Part shown: positions 7,964-15,460 of the stretch, piece after piece
Layout of the letters: each line of letters starts with the position of its first letter
How positions within the stretch are numbered: the first letter of the stretch is position 1
Source: Helicobacteraceae bacterium
GTDB taxonomy: Bacteria > Campylobacterota > Campylobacteria > Campylobacterales > Helicobacteraceae
Assembly (NCBI GenBank): GCA_029258405.1
Contig: JARHYY010000127.1
Location: forward strand, 1-28,365
DNA: 28,365 nt
Direction: 5' to 3'
The notes under the pieces: model-generated
The model's database searches: none
What the model was told of the DNA's origin: nothing
The model's input: the letters and a program-made list of their open reading frames with translations, nothing else
Program-made: the position numbers and the translations under genes

Positions 7964-8727
7964 GTATCCTAGATATACAATCAGTAACTAAGCAATTTGG
8001 GGGATTAAGAGCTATAGATAATATTTCATTTTCTATTGCTCAACAAGAAATATTTGGTCTTATTGGTCCAAATGGTGCGGGTAAAACAACTCTATTTAAT
8101 CTCATTACCGCTAATCTTTCTGCAACATCTGGGAGCATTCATTTACTTAAAGAAGATATTACTTCATCAAAGCCTAATAAAATCGTGCGTAAAGGTATAG
8201 CAAGGACTTTTCAAAATATTCGCCTCTTTAGCTCTATGAGCGTTTTGGAAAATATTCTCATTGGGCTTCATCAAAGTACTTCTTACAACTTTTTTGAAGC
8301 TGCCTTTCGTGTAGGTCGTTTTTTTAGAGAAGAGCAAAGAGCAAGGCAAAAAGCCATGGAAATTTTAGCCTATATTGGTATTGATTCTTTTGCACATCAA
8401 AATGCTAAATTCCTTAGCTATGGAAATCAAAGAAAGGTAGAAATAGCTCGTGCATTAGCTACACAACCAAAGCTTTTATTGCTTGATGAGCCAGCAGCAG
8501 GTATGAACCCTAAAGAAACAGATGAATTAGCAAAGCTGATTTTTAAAATGCGTGATGATTTCAAGCTTACCGTACTCCTTATTGAACATGATATGCATTT
8601 TGTAAATCATTTGTGTGATAGAGTGTTTGTTTTAGACTATGGCAAAAAACTTTTTAGCGGAACACCCTATGAGGCTATTAGCAACAAAGATGTTATTGCT
8701 GCATATCTTGGAGAAAGAAATGCTTAG
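7960..8727 (+). CDS. livG: Branched-chain amino acid ABC transporter ATPase LivG
   Basis: A 255-residue ABC ATPase. Walker A GPNGAGKT at about 36-43, signature 'LSYGNQRKVEIARAL', Walker B 'LLLLDEPAAGMNP' and the H-loop 'IEHDM' are all present. 'RTFQNIRLFSSMSVLENILIG' is typical of LivG. A start five codons earlier (7945) is possible. The ATG at 7960 forms an ATGA overlap with the livM stop and has GGAGA about seven bases upstream, so it is preferred. LivG and LivF energise the LivHM pore. Confidence 0.93.
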   Translation: MSILDIQSVTKQFGGLRAIDNISFSIAQQEIFGLIGPNGAGKTTLFNLITANLSATSGSIHLLKEDITSSKPNKIVRKGIARTFQNIRLFSSMSVLENILIGLHQSTSYNFFEAAFRVGRFFREEQRARQKAMEILAYIGIDSFAHQNAKFLSYGNQRKVEIARALATQPKLLLLDEPAAGMNPKETDELAKLIFKMRDDFKLTVLLIEHDMHFVNHLCDRVFVLDYGKKLFSGTPYEAISNKDVIAAYLGERNA

Positions 8728-9415
8728 CGTAAAAAATCTTTTTGTATATTATGGAATTATAAAAGCCATAAAAGGAATAAGCTTTTTTATTAAAGAGCAT
8801 GAAATAGTTACCATAATTGGTAGCAATGGAGCAGGAAAGACATCAACACTCAAAGCAATTGTAAATCAAGTACGCTCAAAAGGAGATGTAATTTTTTGCA
8901 ATAGCAATATCTCTAAAACACCAACATATAAAATCATACAAAGAGGTATCGCTTTAGTACCTGAAGGTAGACATATCTTTGTAAATCTTAGCACAGAAGA
9001 GAATCTTAAAATAGGTGCTTATCATAATGGCAAAAATTTTCACATGCTTAAGGACAAAATGTATGCCCTATTTCCTCGTCTTAAAGAAAGGGCAAAACAA
9101 ATGGCAGGCACAATGAGTGGAGGAGAGCAACAAATGCTTGCTATAGCAAGAGCATTAATGGGAGAGCCAAAGCTGTTAATACTTGATGAGCCAAGCTTAG
9201 GTTTAGCACCAAAAGTCATTGGCGAATTATTTGCTATTATTAAAAATCTTAAAAATGAAGGGATCACTGTTCTTCTTGTAGAGCAAAATGCTTTCTTAGC
9301 GTTAGAAATAGCTCATCGTGCCTATGTGCTTGAAAATGGTAAAATTACATTAGAGGACAAAGCACAAACATTACTTAATAATAAAGATATTAAAAAACTC
9401 TATTTAGGGGCATAA
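8720..9415 (+). CDS. livF: Branched-chain amino acid ABC transporter ATPase LivF
   Basis: A 231-residue ABC ATPase beginning 'MLSVKNLFVYYGIIKAIKGISF', the usual LivF N-terminus. Walker A GSNGAGKT (34-41), 'VPEGRHIFVNLSTEENL', signature 'MSGGEQQMLAIARAL' and 'LLILDEPSLGLAPK' are present. The frame extends upstream to 8639 inside livG, but GGAG at 8710-8713 and the family N-terminus fix the ATG at 8720. It overlaps livG by 8 nt. With livH, livM and livG it makes a full HAAT transporter core lacking a neighbouring binding-protein gene. Confidence 0.93.
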   Translation: MLSVKNLFVYYGIIKAIKGISFFIKEHEIVTIIGSNGAGKTSTLKAIVNQVRSKGDVIFCNSNISKTPTYKIIQRGIALVPEGRHIFVNLSTEENLKIGAYHNGKNFHMLKDKMYALFPRLKERAKQMAGTMSGGEQQMLAIARALMGEPKLLILDEPSLGLAPKVIGELFAIIKNLKNEGITVLLVEQNAFLALEIAHRAYVLENGKITLEDKAQTLLNNKDIKKLYLGA

Positions 9416-9416
9416 C

Positions 9417-10130
9417 ATGGTAGATACAGAAATTATTAATGATAAATTGGCAGTTCTTATTGATATAGAAAATGCACAATCAAATTTTATCAAAGAGATT
9501 TTAGATGAAATAGCTAAGTATGGTATTACCATCATCAAAAGAGCTTATGGAGATTGGACAAATGAAAACTCTAAGGGCTGGCAAGAGCGTTTAATAGATT
9601 ATGCCATTACCCCTATACAACAGTTTAATTATGCCCAGCGTAAAAATTCAAGTGATATTGCTTTGGTTATTGATGCTATGGATTTATTGCACACAGCAAG
9701 ACTTGATGGCTTTTGCATTATTTCATCAGATAGTGATTTTACGCATCTTGCTAAAAGAATCCGTGAGAGTGGATTAAAGGTTTATGGGTTTGGCGAAAAG
9801 AAAACACCAAAATCACTTATCAAGGCTTGTGATAGATTTATTTTTGTGGAGATTTTAAGGAGGGATAATCAATTACGATTAACAAAAGAAAATGCAAAAG
9901 AGCTAGAAGATATATTTATTCCAGCCTTAAGGGCAACAGCCCAAGAGGATGGTTATAGCCATTTAGGTGCAGTGGGCATTTATATACGAAGTAACCATCC
10001 TTCATTTGATTCCCGTAATTATGGCTATGAAAAAATGAGCGACCTCGTAAAGAATCTTCATTTTATCCAGCAACAAAGGCGAAGCGATGAAAAAGGAGGG
10101 AGCAATATTTTTATTGCATATATTGATTGA
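9417..10130 (+). CDS. NYN-domain ribonuclease-like protein with LOTUS/OST-HTH domain
   Basis: A 237-residue protein. Residues about 10-145 form a NYN (PIN-like) domain: 'LAVLIDIENA' with D16, 'SSDIALVIDAMDLL' with D80, and 'FCIISSDSDFTHLAKRIRESGLKVYGFG' with D105/D107, the acidic set that binds metal in this nuclease fold. Residues about 155-237 ('FIPALRATAQEDGYSHLGAVGIYIRSNHPSFDSRNYGYEKMSDLVK') are an OST-HTH/LOTUS domain, thought to bind RNA (G-quadruplex binding has been reported for some). This combination is known in bacteria, but its substrates are not. The ATG is one base after the livF stop, with GGGG as a weak ribosome binding site, so it is probably the last gene of the liv transcript. 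A role in RNA turnover is inferred from the domains. Confidence 0.85.
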   Translation: MVDTEIINDKLAVLIDIENAQSNFIKEILDEIAKYGITIIKRAYGDWTNENSKGWQERLIDYAITPIQQFNYAQRKNSSDIALVIDAMDLLHTARLDGFCIISSDSDFTHLAKRIRESGLKVYGFGEKKTPKSLIKACDRFIFVEILRRDNQLRLTKENAKELEDIFIPALRATAQEDGYSHLGAVGIYIRSNHPSFDSRNYGYEKMSDLVKNLHFIQQQRRSDEKGGSNIFIAYID

Positions 10131-10493
10131 TCTTCATATATCCTTTCATCTATTAATTTTTAATAAAACATAGTAACCCTCCCTATTTCTTAAAAACAAG
10201 TTTTTTTGCTCTTGCTGGGCAAAGATTCATTTCAATGTAATAAGAGTTTGTTTGGGGTTTAGAACAGAAGCTTTAGTCTGACATGCTTATTGATAAACTT
10301 TTGTAAAAAACCCTTCACAAAGCAAATTAATATATTCATAAGATTATTTAAAGATTTTGAAATATATTTAAAGTTCATTTAACAAGTATTAAAGGTTTCA
10401 ATATGTTTCTCAATTAAAGATTTCAACTCACAATAAGATTTATAGAGGTGCAAATATAGACTTAAAATCTTGATATCCTTACATTAGGAATGG
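10131..10493. other. Convergent intergenic stretch
   Basis: About 360 nt between the stops of the NYN gene (+) and phnN-phnP (-). It is AT-rich, with no frame that looks coding. A hairpin TTTGCTC-TTGCT-GGGCAAA (about 10205-10223) is present, but its T-run lies on the wrong side for a plus-strand terminator. It may be decayed sequence; I see no recognisable gene remnant. Confidence 0.5.
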
Positions 10494-11930
10494 CTATAAG
10501 AGATATGATTGGAGCATGGATTGAGCTAATAGTTCTTGTTGATTGTAGTGAGTTAAGATATTATGGGAAATATGAATGAATCGTGCAGTTTTTGCTTGCA
10601 ATATATTCAGAATGTTTTGGGCTTCTTGAGCACTTAGGTGGTTTGGACTGTCTTTCCTGCCTTCTTTGTATAATGCCCCTGCGTCTATATAGCAAATATC
10701 TATACATTGTTGTGTTAAAAATTCTAGGCTTTCTTGTGGGATATTTGCACAATCAGTAAGATAGGCGATATTTTCGGTTGCTGATTTGATAAAGTAGCCA
10801 AAAGTGGGTTTTGAGTGTATAAGAGGGATAGGTATAAAGGTAAAACCATCCATGGATACAGGTTTAAAGGGTTCTAATATGTGGTATTGAATGCTCTTTG
10901 TGTGTTTGAATAGATCGCCAAAGCCTTGTGTATCTTGTGGGTGATAGCATGCAATTTTGTCTGCACTGTATCTGAGCCTTAAGAGTCCTAGTGCATGGTC
11001 AGCATGAAAATGTGTGAGAAACACTGCCTTAATCTTTAAGCGATCAAAGAGATTGGCTATTTCCTCTATCCCGCAATCTAGTAAAATAAATTCTTGAGCA
11101 TTGGTTTGCAAAAAAGCACTTGTTGCAAGATTTCTTTTGCGTTGTGCCCTATATGTTGTGCAAGCAATGCAAGAGCAATTATGCACAGGGATTCCGCTAC
11201 TATTACTTGAGCCTAAGAAATGCAGGATTTTTGATGGATTATTATGCGGGGTAAAAAATGTATGTGGGCAAGAACTTTTGATATGATAATTATTAGGGGT
11301 ACATGATGGTTTTTGAATGTGGTTATTTGATTGAAAAATATCATGTATGAGCTTTATGAATATCTTTGCATTGTTTTCTAATACTCCTGAATTATCAAAA
11401 CGGTAGAGATTTTTTGCGTTTATTTTTTTGCTGGCGTTTTTAAGTCTTTGTTCTATTTCTTCAGCGTTTTCTCTTTGTCTGCTCTCAAGTCTTGCTCTAA
11501 GTATGTCTTCTGGTACAAAAACTTCTATAACACTGACTTGCTGAAAATGTTTTTCAAAATGCCATATTGCTCCACGAGAAATGGATATAATATTAACCCC
11601 TTCTTGAAGGCTGTGTTTTGCAATACCATAGTTATAGCCATTTGCCTGCCATTTACTGATAAAAAAATGCTCTAAAATTTCAAAGCTTGCAGAATCAATA
11701 TAGAAATTTTGCTCACTTCTATCTGGTTTTCTGTCGATATAACGAGGAATAAAATGTACTTTGGGAAAATTTTGCATCGCTTGGTGTTGTATTTGAGACT
11801 GTGGCAAGGTATAAGAATCTGTATTATAAATATAATCATGTACTTCAAAGTATCGTTTTGCCTCTTTGAGCAGGCTATCTTTACCTGCTCCGCTTGCCCC
11901 TACAATGAGAATAATTTGTATATTTTTCAC
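10494..11930 (-). CDS. phnNP: PhnN-PhnP fusion: ribose 1,5-bisphosphokinase and cyclic phosphodiesterase
   Basis: A 478-residue two-domain protein. Residues 1-200 are PhnN: Walker A GASGAGKDS (11-19), 'YIDRKPD' and the guanylate-kinase-like C-terminus. PhnN phosphorylates ribose 1,5-bisphosphate to PRPP. A His/Asn/Pro-rich linker (about 201-233) follows. Residues 234-478 are PhnP, a metallo-beta-lactamase-fold enzyme that opens 5-phosphoribosyl 1,2-cyclic phosphate to ribose 1,5-bisphosphate: metal ligands in THFHADH (306-312), H372, D393 and HISH (453-456), plus the structural zinc cysteines C252, C254 and C257. So the two domains catalyse consecutive steps. It starts with GTG, with AAGGA five bases upstream, 9 nt after phnM. 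There is no stop or frameshift between the domains. It is the last gene of the operon. Confidence 0.92.
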   Translation of the reverse strand: MKNIQIILIVGASGAGKDSLLKEAKRYFEVHDYIYNTDSYTLPQSQIQHQAMQNFPKVHFIPRYIDRKPDRSEQNFYIDSASFEILEHFFISKWQANGYNYGIAKHSLQEGVNIISISRGAIWHFEKHFQQVSVIEVFVPEDILRARLESRQRENAEEIEQRLKNASKKINAKNLYRFDNSGVLENNAKIFIKLIHDIFQSNNHIQKPSCTPNNYHIKSSCPHTFFTPHNNPSKILHFLGSSNSSGIPVHNCSCIACTTYRAQRKRNLATSAFLQTNAQEFILLDCGIEEIANLFDRLKIKAVFLTHFHADHALGLLRLRYSADKIACYHPQDTQGFGDLFKHTKSIQYHILEPFKPVSMDGFTFIPIPLIHSKPTFGYFIKSATENIAYLTDCANIPQESLEFLTQQCIDICYIDAGALYKEGRKDSPNHLSAQEAQNILNILQAKTARFIHISHNILTHYNQQELLAQSMLQSYLL

Positions 11931-11939
11931 ATAAATCCT

Positions 11940-13097
11940 TCAGGCAAATTTTTTATATTCTTTAGCATGAAAATCAAAGTTGCTATATACGCTTTTACCA
12001 TTTTTAACGCACCATAATACCTCTGGAATTTGCCCTTCTTTTATGATTATTAAATCTGCTTTTTTGCCCTCTGCTATAATGCCTCTATCCTGTAAGCCTA
12101 TGCTCTTGGCTGGAGTTTTGCTTACCATATTAAATGCCTTACTTAAAGGGATATGGGCATTATTTTTTGCTACTTCAAATACGGCTAAGAGCATTGAATT
12201 TGGGTGATAATCTGAACATAGATAGCTACAAGCACCCTCTTTTATGAGGTCTTGAGCACTTACATTTCCACTTTGACTTCCTCCGCGCACGACATTTGGT
12301 GCACCCATGCCTGTAATACTCCCTTTGCTTAAAGCATATTGAGCTACTTCGAGGCTTAATGGGAATTCAGAAATATAAATGCCCCATTCAAGAAGCATAT
12401 CAAGCTTGTCTTTGCAATCATCATCATGGCTTAAAAGGGCAATATGTTTTGCCTTTGCTCTTTTGAGCAATTCCTCTAGGGCTTGTAAATCCTTCTTTTT
12501 GCCTCTTTTATTGAGCAGCTCTTGTACATGCTGTTCGCTCCAACCATGATGCTTGCGGTAATAGTGGGCTAAAGATTCTATGGTTTTAAATTGTCCCTGC
12601 CCTGGTGTGTGGTCCATAACAGAAAGAATATTAATGAGATCTCTATCAAGGCAGCTATAAAGATCTAGCAGGGATTCTATGCTGCTTATTTCAAATCTTG
12701 CATGAATAAAGTTATCTACCAAGAGTTCATTGCTTGCTTGTAATGTGGTAATGGATTCTATTTGTTCTTGAGCAAGCTTTGAGTTTCTGTGTTTGTTTGG
12801 GTTTTCCTCAAAACCTATGGCATGGTACATAGTTGTAATACCTGCCATAGCGAGCTTTTTATCGAGATTTTTGATAGCAAAGTTTAGGGGAAAATGGGCA
12901 TTTGGTCGTGGTTCAATTTCTTTTTCTAATGCGTCTGAATGTAAATCAATAATACCGGGTGCAATGATATGCTCGCCCATATCAAAAGCGTTGCTATCGT
13001 TATAATCACTAATTTTATTGATGATATTATCTTGTATGTGCAGGGTTGCTGGGGTAAATGTTTCATTGATTAAGACTTTTTTACTTTGTATTCTCAT
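11940..13097 (-). CDS. phnM: Ribose 1-methylphosphonate 5-triphosphate diphosphatase PhnM
   Basis: A 385-residue amidohydrolase-superfamily enzyme that releases pyrophosphate from alpha-D-ribose 1-alkylphosphonate 5-triphosphate, giving the PhnJ substrate. Visible motifs: 'APGIIDLHSDALEK' (H53, D55; the usual HxH of amidohydrolases is HSD in PhnM), 'VMDHTPGQGQF' (160-170), 'LLSHDDD' (221-227), 'MGAPNVVRGGSQSGN' and 'CSDYHPNSML' (294-303). The C-terminal beta segment 'GIIAEGKKADLIII' is also typical. The start overlaps the phnL end by 17 nt and has AGGAG seven bases upstream. It is complete. Confidence 0.95.
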   Translation of the reverse strand: MRIQSKKVLINETFTPATLHIQDNIINKISDYNDSNAFDMGEHIIAPGIIDLHSDALEKEIEPRPNAHFPLNFAIKNLDKKLAMAGITTMYHAIGFEENPNKHRNSKLAQEQIESITTLQASNELLVDNFIHARFEISSIESLLDLYSCLDRDLINILSVMDHTPGQGQFKTIESLAHYYRKHHGWSEQHVQELLNKRGKKKDLQALEELLKRAKAKHIALLSHDDDCKDKLDMLLEWGIYISEFPLSLEVAQYALSKGSITGMGAPNVVRGGSQSGNVSAQDLIKEGACSYLCSDYHPNSMLLAVFEVAKNNAHIPLSKAFNMVSKTPAKSIGLQDRGIIAEGKKADLIIIKEGQIPEVLWCVKNGKSVYSNFDFHAKEYKKFA

Positions 13098-13782
13098 AGG
13101 TTTGCTCCTGTATATTGTAAATATGGTCGCTTATAAATTTTATACTTTCTTTGTCATGGAATATTCCTATCATGCTTATGCCCTGTTCCTTAAGGCTTTT
13201 AAGCTTTTGGAGGACTTTTTGTCTGTTTTCTCTATCAAGAGAGGCGGTTGGCTCATCTAAAAGTAATAATTTTTTGGGGGCAATAATGCCTTGAGCAATA
13301 TTGACTCTTTGTTGTTCGCCCCCGCTGAAAGTAAGAGGGGAGATGTCAAACAGAGATTCTTTAATGCCAAAAAAATCAAGCATTTCTTTTGCTTTTTGTG
13401 TGGCACTTTTTTCGCTCTCACCTTGTAGGATAAGAGGATGTGCTACAATATTAAGTGCTGACACCCTAGGCAGCACCTGCAAAAATTGCGATACATAGGC
13501 GATGTATTTTTCGCGTAGCACTAATATCTCGCTATCATCTGCTTTTGTGAGCGAGGCTATAAAAGAACCATTATCATAAAAATTGACATCGCCCCCGCTA
13601 GGTAAATAAGAGCGATACAATACCTTTAATACAGAAGATTTTCCTGCTCCACTTTTGCCTGATATGCTTAAGAATTCTCCTTTTTTTAGGCTAAAGCTGA
13701 TGTTTTTAAAACCACTAATTTCTACACTACCTCTTGTATGGGCTATGAAATTTTTGCTTAAATTTTTGACTTCTAAAACCAT
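13081..13782 (-). CDS. phnL: C-P lyase ABC-type ATPase PhnL
   Basis: A 233-residue protein with a full ABC ATPase core: Walker A SGKSGAGKS (41-49), 'YVSQFLQVLPRVSALNIVAHPL' (the PhnL-type Q-loop region), signature 'TFSGGEQQRVNIAQG' (151-165), Walker B 'LLLLDEPTASLD' and 'IGIFHD'. PhnL is not a transport ATPase. With PhnI, PhnG and PhnH it is needed to displace adenine from ATP by phosphonate. RBS AAGGGGG is four bases before the ATG, 9 nt after phnK. Confidence 0.93.
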   Translation of the reverse strand: MVLEVKNLSKNFIAHTRGSVEISGFKNISFSLKKGEFLSISGKSGAGKSSVLKVLYRSYLPSGGDVNFYDNGSFIASLTKADDSEILVLREKYIAYVSQFLQVLPRVSALNIVAHPLILQGESEKSATQKAKEMLDFFGIKESLFDISPLTFSGGEQQRVNIAQGIIAPKKLLLLDEPTASLDRENRQKVLQKLKSLKEQGISMIGIFHDKESIKFISDHIYNIQEQTYENTK

Positions 13783-13791
13783 GCTACCCCC

Positions 13792-14637
13792 TTAAAGAAT
13801 ACTTGAAACTAAGAGTTGCGTATAGGCATGTTGAGGGTCTTGGAGTATTTGATCGCTCAAGCCTTTTTCAACAATTTGTCCATTTTTCATAACAATACAT
13901 AAGTCTGTTAAATGTTTAATAACCCCTAAGTCATGGCTTACAACAATCATGGCAAAGCCAATTTGTTTTTGCAAGGCTTTGATAAGGTCTAAAATCTTTG
14001 CTTGCACAGATAAGTCTAGCCCTGTAGTTGGCTCATCTAAGAGCAGTAGTTTAGGGTTTGCGGCTAAGGCTTTTGCAATTTGGATTCGTTGTTGCTGCCC
14101 TCCACTAAAGGTGTCTGGATAGTCATCAATGCGTATTTGTGGAATTTCTGTTTTGTCTAGGAATAGTAATGCCCCTTTGCGAATTGATTTATAGTTTTTG
14201 CAACCGCTCATGATGATTTTTTCAGCGATATTACCCCCGGCACTGAAGTAATAATTAAGCCCTAGGCGAGGGTTTTGGTATATCATAGAGAGTATTTTGT
14301 TGCGAAGTAATCCTAATTCATTTAAATTGGATTCTAATATATTCTTTTTGCCATCTTTAAAGCTGCTTAGGAATATTTGTCCGCTACTTGCTTGAATATC
14401 TTGATAGAGCAATTGCAAAAGTGTGCTCTTTCCGCTACCGCTTTCGCCTACAATACCTAATACTTCTGTGTTTTTAAGTGTAAGGCTGACATCATTTACA
14501 CCAACAACACTTCCGCATATAGAGCAGATAGACGAATTATACTTTGCACCGCTTAAAGAGAGGCATTGCCCGCATTGTCCTTTATTGCCTTCAAAAATTT
14601 TGCTTATATGTCGTATTTCTAAAATTTTATCGCTCAT
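13792..14637 (-). CDS. phnK: C-P lyase ABC-type ATPase PhnK with four-cysteine insert
   Basis: A 281-residue ABC ATPase that binds the PhnJ side of the C-P lyase core complex. Walker A GESGSGKS (64-71), Q-loop 'MIYQNPRLGLNYYFSAGGNIAEK', signature 'TFSGGQQQRIQIAKAL', Walker B 'LLLLDEPTTGLD' and H235 are present. Between the first strand and 'VVGVNDVSL' lies an insert with two CXXC pairs (C22/C25 and C38/C41), resembling a small zinc ribbon, that E. coli PhnK lacks. A GTG nine codons upstream (14664) is in frame, but the ATG at 14637 has AAGGG five bases upstream and gives the shorter, usual N-terminus. It overlaps phnJ by 11 nt. Confidence 0.93.
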   Translation of the reverse strand: MSDKILEIRHISKIFEGNKGQCGQCLSLSGAKYNSSICSICGSVVGVNDVSLTLKNTEVLGIVGESGSGKSTLLQLLYQDIQASSGQIFLSSFKDGKKNILESNLNELGLLRNKILSMIYQNPRLGLNYYFSAGGNIAEKIIMSGCKNYKSIRKGALLFLDKTEIPQIRIDDYPDTFSGGQQQRIQIAKALAANPKLLLLDEPTTGLDLSVQAKILDLIKALQKQIGFAMIVVSHDLGVIKHLTDLCIVMKNGQIVEKGLSDQILQDPQHAYTQLLVSSIL

Positions 14638-15460
14638 GCTTGCCCTTTTTGTATGTTTTATCACAATAAGAGGTGTCGCTGCAAAAATATTGTTTATTGC
14701 CTTTAGAATCTAAAATTACATCTAAATATACCCCTTTATTGCCGCATCGTTGGCATGCATTGCCTTTAAAGTCTTCAATTTTAAATGCTCTATCTTCAAA
14801 TTTGAGTGGCTCTACTTTTGTGTATGGAGGGATAGCATAGATTTTTTTTTCTCGCCCTGCTCCAAAGAGCTGCAAAGCTTTTGAATTATGTAGCTTGGGT
14901 GTATCATAACGCGGAATTGGACTTGGATCCATGCAGTAGCGATTATTTACTATTACAGGATAGCGGTTTGAAATTCTGCTATCGCCTAGAATGGCTGTAT
15001 CTTCATAGAGCAGTACCCAAAGCTTTGAATAATCAGCATGGGCGTGCATTTGCTTTGCCTTTGCGGTGTCTGCTTCTACAATTTCTAATACATCGGGGGT
15101 TGGCACTTGGAATATAAGAATCTGCCCATCTTGTAGGCTTTCTTCTGGGATTCGATGTCGTGTTTGAATAAGTGTTGCTTTTTTGGTGTCGGTGGTGGTT
15201 GTGATATGCGTTGTGGCTTGTATAAAGTTTTTAAGATTGAGTGCATTTACGCTTTCATCGCTCCCTTGATCGATGACTTTTAAAATATCATATTCATTGA
15301 TGAGCGAAAGTGTTACTTGTAGCCCTCCTGTACCCCATCCTTTTGCCATGGGCATTTCACGAGAAGCAAAAGAAACAAGATAGCCCGGAATGGCAATGGC
15401 TTTAAGAATGCTACGGCGGATTTCTTTCTTTGCTTCTTCGTCTAAAAAGGCGTATTTCAT
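14627..15460 (-). CDS. phnJ: C-P lyase catalytic subunit PhnJ (radical SAM)
   Basis: A 277-residue iron-sulfur protein that uses SAM radical chemistry to break the C-P bond of ribose 1-phosphonate 5-phosphate, giving the alkane and the 1,2-cyclic phosphate. The C-terminal cysteines C236, C239, C260 and C266 form CX2C-X20-CX5C; the first three match the 4Fe-4S ligands and the last the thiyl-radical cysteine of E. coli PhnJ, where I recall the middle spacing as 21. Gly26 in 'AIAIPGY' aligns with the glycyl-radical Gly32. 'REMPMAKGWGTGGLQ', 'QTRHRIPE' and 'LQLFGAGREK' are strongly conserved. The ATG at 15460 is chosen over 15478 because AAGGA lies six bases upstream and it forms ATGA with the phnI stop. 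Confidence 0.97.
   Translation of the reverse strand: MKYAFLDEEAKKEIRRSILKAIAIPGYLVSFASREMPMAKGWGTGGLQVTLSLINEYDILKVIDQGSDESVNALNLKNFIQATTHITTTTDTKKATLIQTRHRIPEESLQDGQILIFQVPTPDVLEIVEADTAKAKQMHAHADYSKLWVLLYEDTAILGDSRISNRYPVIVNNRYCMDPSPIPRYDTPKLHNSKALQLFGAGREKKIYAIPPYTKVEPLKFEDRAFKIEDFKGNACQRCGNKGVYLDVILDSKGNKQYFCSDTSYCDKTYKKGKHER

Noticed and set aside
8639..8719. N-terminal extension of livF into livG
   Set aside because: The normal LivF N-terminus begins at 8720 with GGAG upstream; the extension is livG sequence in another frame.
10140..10240. 15-codon peptide frame on the minus strand and a small hairpin in the convergent gap
   Set aside because: Too short to judge; no ribosome binding site, and the T-run lies on the wrong side for a terminator.
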